Shown here: positions 62,179 to 64,000 of the stretch, in pieces
Numbering within the stretch: the stretch's first letter is position 1
How the letters are laid out: every line of letters begins with the position of its first letter
Assembly (NCBI GenBank): GCA_037957365.1
Contig: JARHVA010003528.1
Span: 782,001 to 846,000, forward strand
Reading direction: 5' to 3'
DNA: 64,000 nt
Source: Torreya grandis
Lineage: Eukaryota > Streptophyta > Pinopsida > Cupressales > Taxaceae
Program-made: the position numbers and the translations under genes
Notes under the pieces: generated by a model
What the model saw: only the letters and a program-made list of their open reading frames with translations
What the model was told of the DNA's origin: nothing
Database searches by the model: none

Positions 62179-64000
62179 TGTTGTACCCAACATCCCTCTT
62201 TTCTTTAAGGAGAAATGGGGACCGAATTTTTCATATTTTTATCTTAATATTTATCCCATATTTTTCATATGTTTATGTAAATTCAAAAAAGACTAAAGTA
62301 TTTCAATTTTGGTAGGATGATATTGGCATTGTGTTTTAATGAGACTAACTTTTGTACTACAAAGACTATTCTTCAGGTTTATATCTTTTAGGCTAATTAT
62401 TTTGGCCCTTAAGCACTTTATCCCTTTTGGATTTATTATTTGGGTATTCTTGGGTGTTCTTGGGACTATTTTGTATTAGGATTATTATTTAGAAAGCCAT
62501 ATTTTGTCAAGGAGTTAGTGTGGACATTTTGTCTAAAATAATTCCCCTAACGAAATTCAACCTATGCCCTCTTTGCCTTATGAAATTTTGGACTACAGAC
62601 ATTTTGCCAAAAATAAATCCTCGATGAATTATCCCTTCAACCCTACCAAACCTACCCTTTGGGAATTTTGAAATGATCATTATTTATATAAAAGTACCCT
62701 TTAGGAAATCAAAATTACCCTTCAACCTTCACAAAGTATATCCTTCAGGTAAGTTTTACCATGAATTAGACCCTTTGAATCCTTCAATATACCCTTTAGT
62801 AATTTTTAATCATCCCTTTGGCATTTTTTAAAATGTCCTTGATATTTTATCCCTTCAGCCTTCCCCAAATTGACCACTTTACCCTTTTAGACCAGATCTT
62901 TTAAGTCACATACCCTTCAAGTTTTGTGTAAATGACCCTTCCAGACTTTTGTCCTGAGTCCTTTACCATTTGGGACTTATCCTTCAAGATTTAATTTTTT
63001 ATCCCTTTTCTCTATGAAAATTTCCCTTCAGCCTTTGTGTATTGAACCTTTTGACAAAGAAATACCCTTCAGGATTTTTGTCCCAAGCCTTTGAACCTTT
63101 TTCAAAGTGGCCACTTACTCTTAAAAATAATTGACATAGCCCCTTTTTCCCACTATAATACCATTAGAACCCAAGGCACATACCCTTTGAGTTCTATGAA
63201 CCTACCCTTTAGGACTTTTGAAATGACCCCTAAATGTATGAAATTACCCTTTAGGGAAATTAAAAGTGTCCTTCAACCTTTATGAAGTAGATCTTTTAGG
63301 AATTTTGCCATGGATAAAATGCCCTACAAAGGACCATTCAGATTAAAATTACCCTTTGGGGAAATTTAAAGTGCCCTCTAGACCTTTTAATAGCCCTTTA
63401 GGATAATTTTCTTGGGATTTTTGCCCAAATGAATTCCCTAGGGAAATTATTATGGACATTTTATCTAAAACAATTCCCATGAAAGAATTAGTCTACAGAT
63501 AATGACCCAAAAGCATTTTTTTTTATGTAGACCCTAAGTGCCTTATTACTAAGAGTAATATTCTCAAAAAACTTAGACAAAACCAAAGCAAAAATATTTC
63601 TTATCAATATTTTAAAAGACCCCTACCAACCTGAGCTAACAAGTTTGAATTATATAGGAAATAAAAGCCAAATGAACATTACACATTTATGTCACATGAA
63701 TTGATATTCAATGTAGGATTCTATATAGGTGATACACTGTGATTGGAAAGTCATCATTAAATTCAAAATAACTTGAATTTGAAGTCTTATACTTTTCTTA
63801 CAGTGACAAAGAGCCCTAGTTCCCACTTCAAGACTACTACAAGTAAAATAATGACTAAGCTAGAGCTAAGTTATTTGCATATCATATATTAACACATAGA
63901 AAAAACACCATAGAACACATAATAATAGCATCTAAAACATTCCAAGGTATGCATCCACCATCCCCATATTTTATTAAGGACTCCATAGAATTCATAGACA
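62179..64000 (+). repeat. 3' LTR of element E, cut by window edge
   Basis: Begins TGTTGTACCCAACATCCC like 49091 and stays colinear with 49091-50990 to the last base. It carries the same CCCTT-rich domain at about 62630-63400. A short open frame at 63091-63285 lies in that repeat and is not a gene. Confidence 0.85.

Larger units (their letters stand above)
49091..64000 (+). mobile_element. Element E: Tat-like retrotransposon with internal deletion
   Basis: The LTR starts TGTTGTACCC at 49091 and again at 62179, and the two copies remain colinear to the window edge. Between them lie an accessory ORF, repeat-rich non-coding sequence, gag, protease, archaeal-type RNase H, truncated RT and the end of integrase. 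All are on the plus strand. The 3' end lies outside the window, so target duplication and full LTR length cannot be seen. Confidence 0.8.

Overview
The window is a slice of AT-rich, CpG-poor repetitive nuclear DNA from a vascular plant with a large genome. The plant assignment rests on long Ty3/gypsy elements of the Ogre/Tat type, a primer site matching plant tRNA-Arg(ACG), a fragment of a second gypsy lineage with a tRNA-iMet-type primer site, and coding frames eroded mainly where CAA/CAG/TGG/CGA codons have become stops, as expected for methylated plant DNA. A gymnosperm or another large-genome plant is possible, but I cannot name a species. I found no host gene, tRNA, rRNA, CRISPR array or organelle insert that I can defend. 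Essentially every coding trace belongs to a retrotransposon.

Layout. (1) Element A is a complete minus-strand Tat-like element at 253-13916. Its 5-bp target duplication TTTAT is intact, its LTRs are about 1.7 kb, and it carries gag, protease, archaeal-type RNase H, reverse transcriptase, a degenerate gypsy RNase H and integrase. A large accessory ORF lies between integrase and the 3' LTR. (2) Element A sits inside the 5' LTR of element B (plus strand, from before position 1 to about 30914). B has exceptionally long LTRs (at least 5.6 kb). Each B LTR carries a decayed sense-strand accessory ORF of about 3.4 kb, which lies upstream of the primer site at 19304 in the 5' copy. (3) B in turn interrupts element C (minus strand), of which gag (about 31000-33440) and presumed upstream sequence remain. 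(4) 33.5-38.2 kb is mostly non-coding, with a 21-bp minisatellite and an uninterrupted (GA)67. (5) Fragment F (about 38.3-39.5 kb, plus) has a decayed tRNA-iMet-type primer site and a chromovirus-like gag. (6) 39.5-49.1 kb is relic DNA, including a coiled-coil ORF relic, a W-box palindrome and a minus-strand accessory-ORF relic (element D). (7) Element E (plus, 49091 to beyond 64000) has LTRs starting TGTTGTACCC, a CCCTT-rich LTR domain, an accessory ORF ahead of gag, then gag, protease, archaeal-type RNase H and a truncated reverse transcriptase joined to the integrase C-terminus.

How it fits together. The gag-pol parts are those of ordinary LTR retrotransposition. Two points are unusual. 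The accessory ORF (N-terminal globular part, Pro/Ser-rich linker, charged coiled-coil tail) recurs in four elements but in different places: after pol in A, inside the LTR in B, and ahead of gag in E. The archaeal-type RNase H lies between protease and reverse transcriptase in both A and E, whereas the Ogre/Retand order I know places it after the gypsy RNase H. All reading was by eye. Boundaries without a stated motif are approximate, and every coding entry is disrupted by stops or frameshifts.
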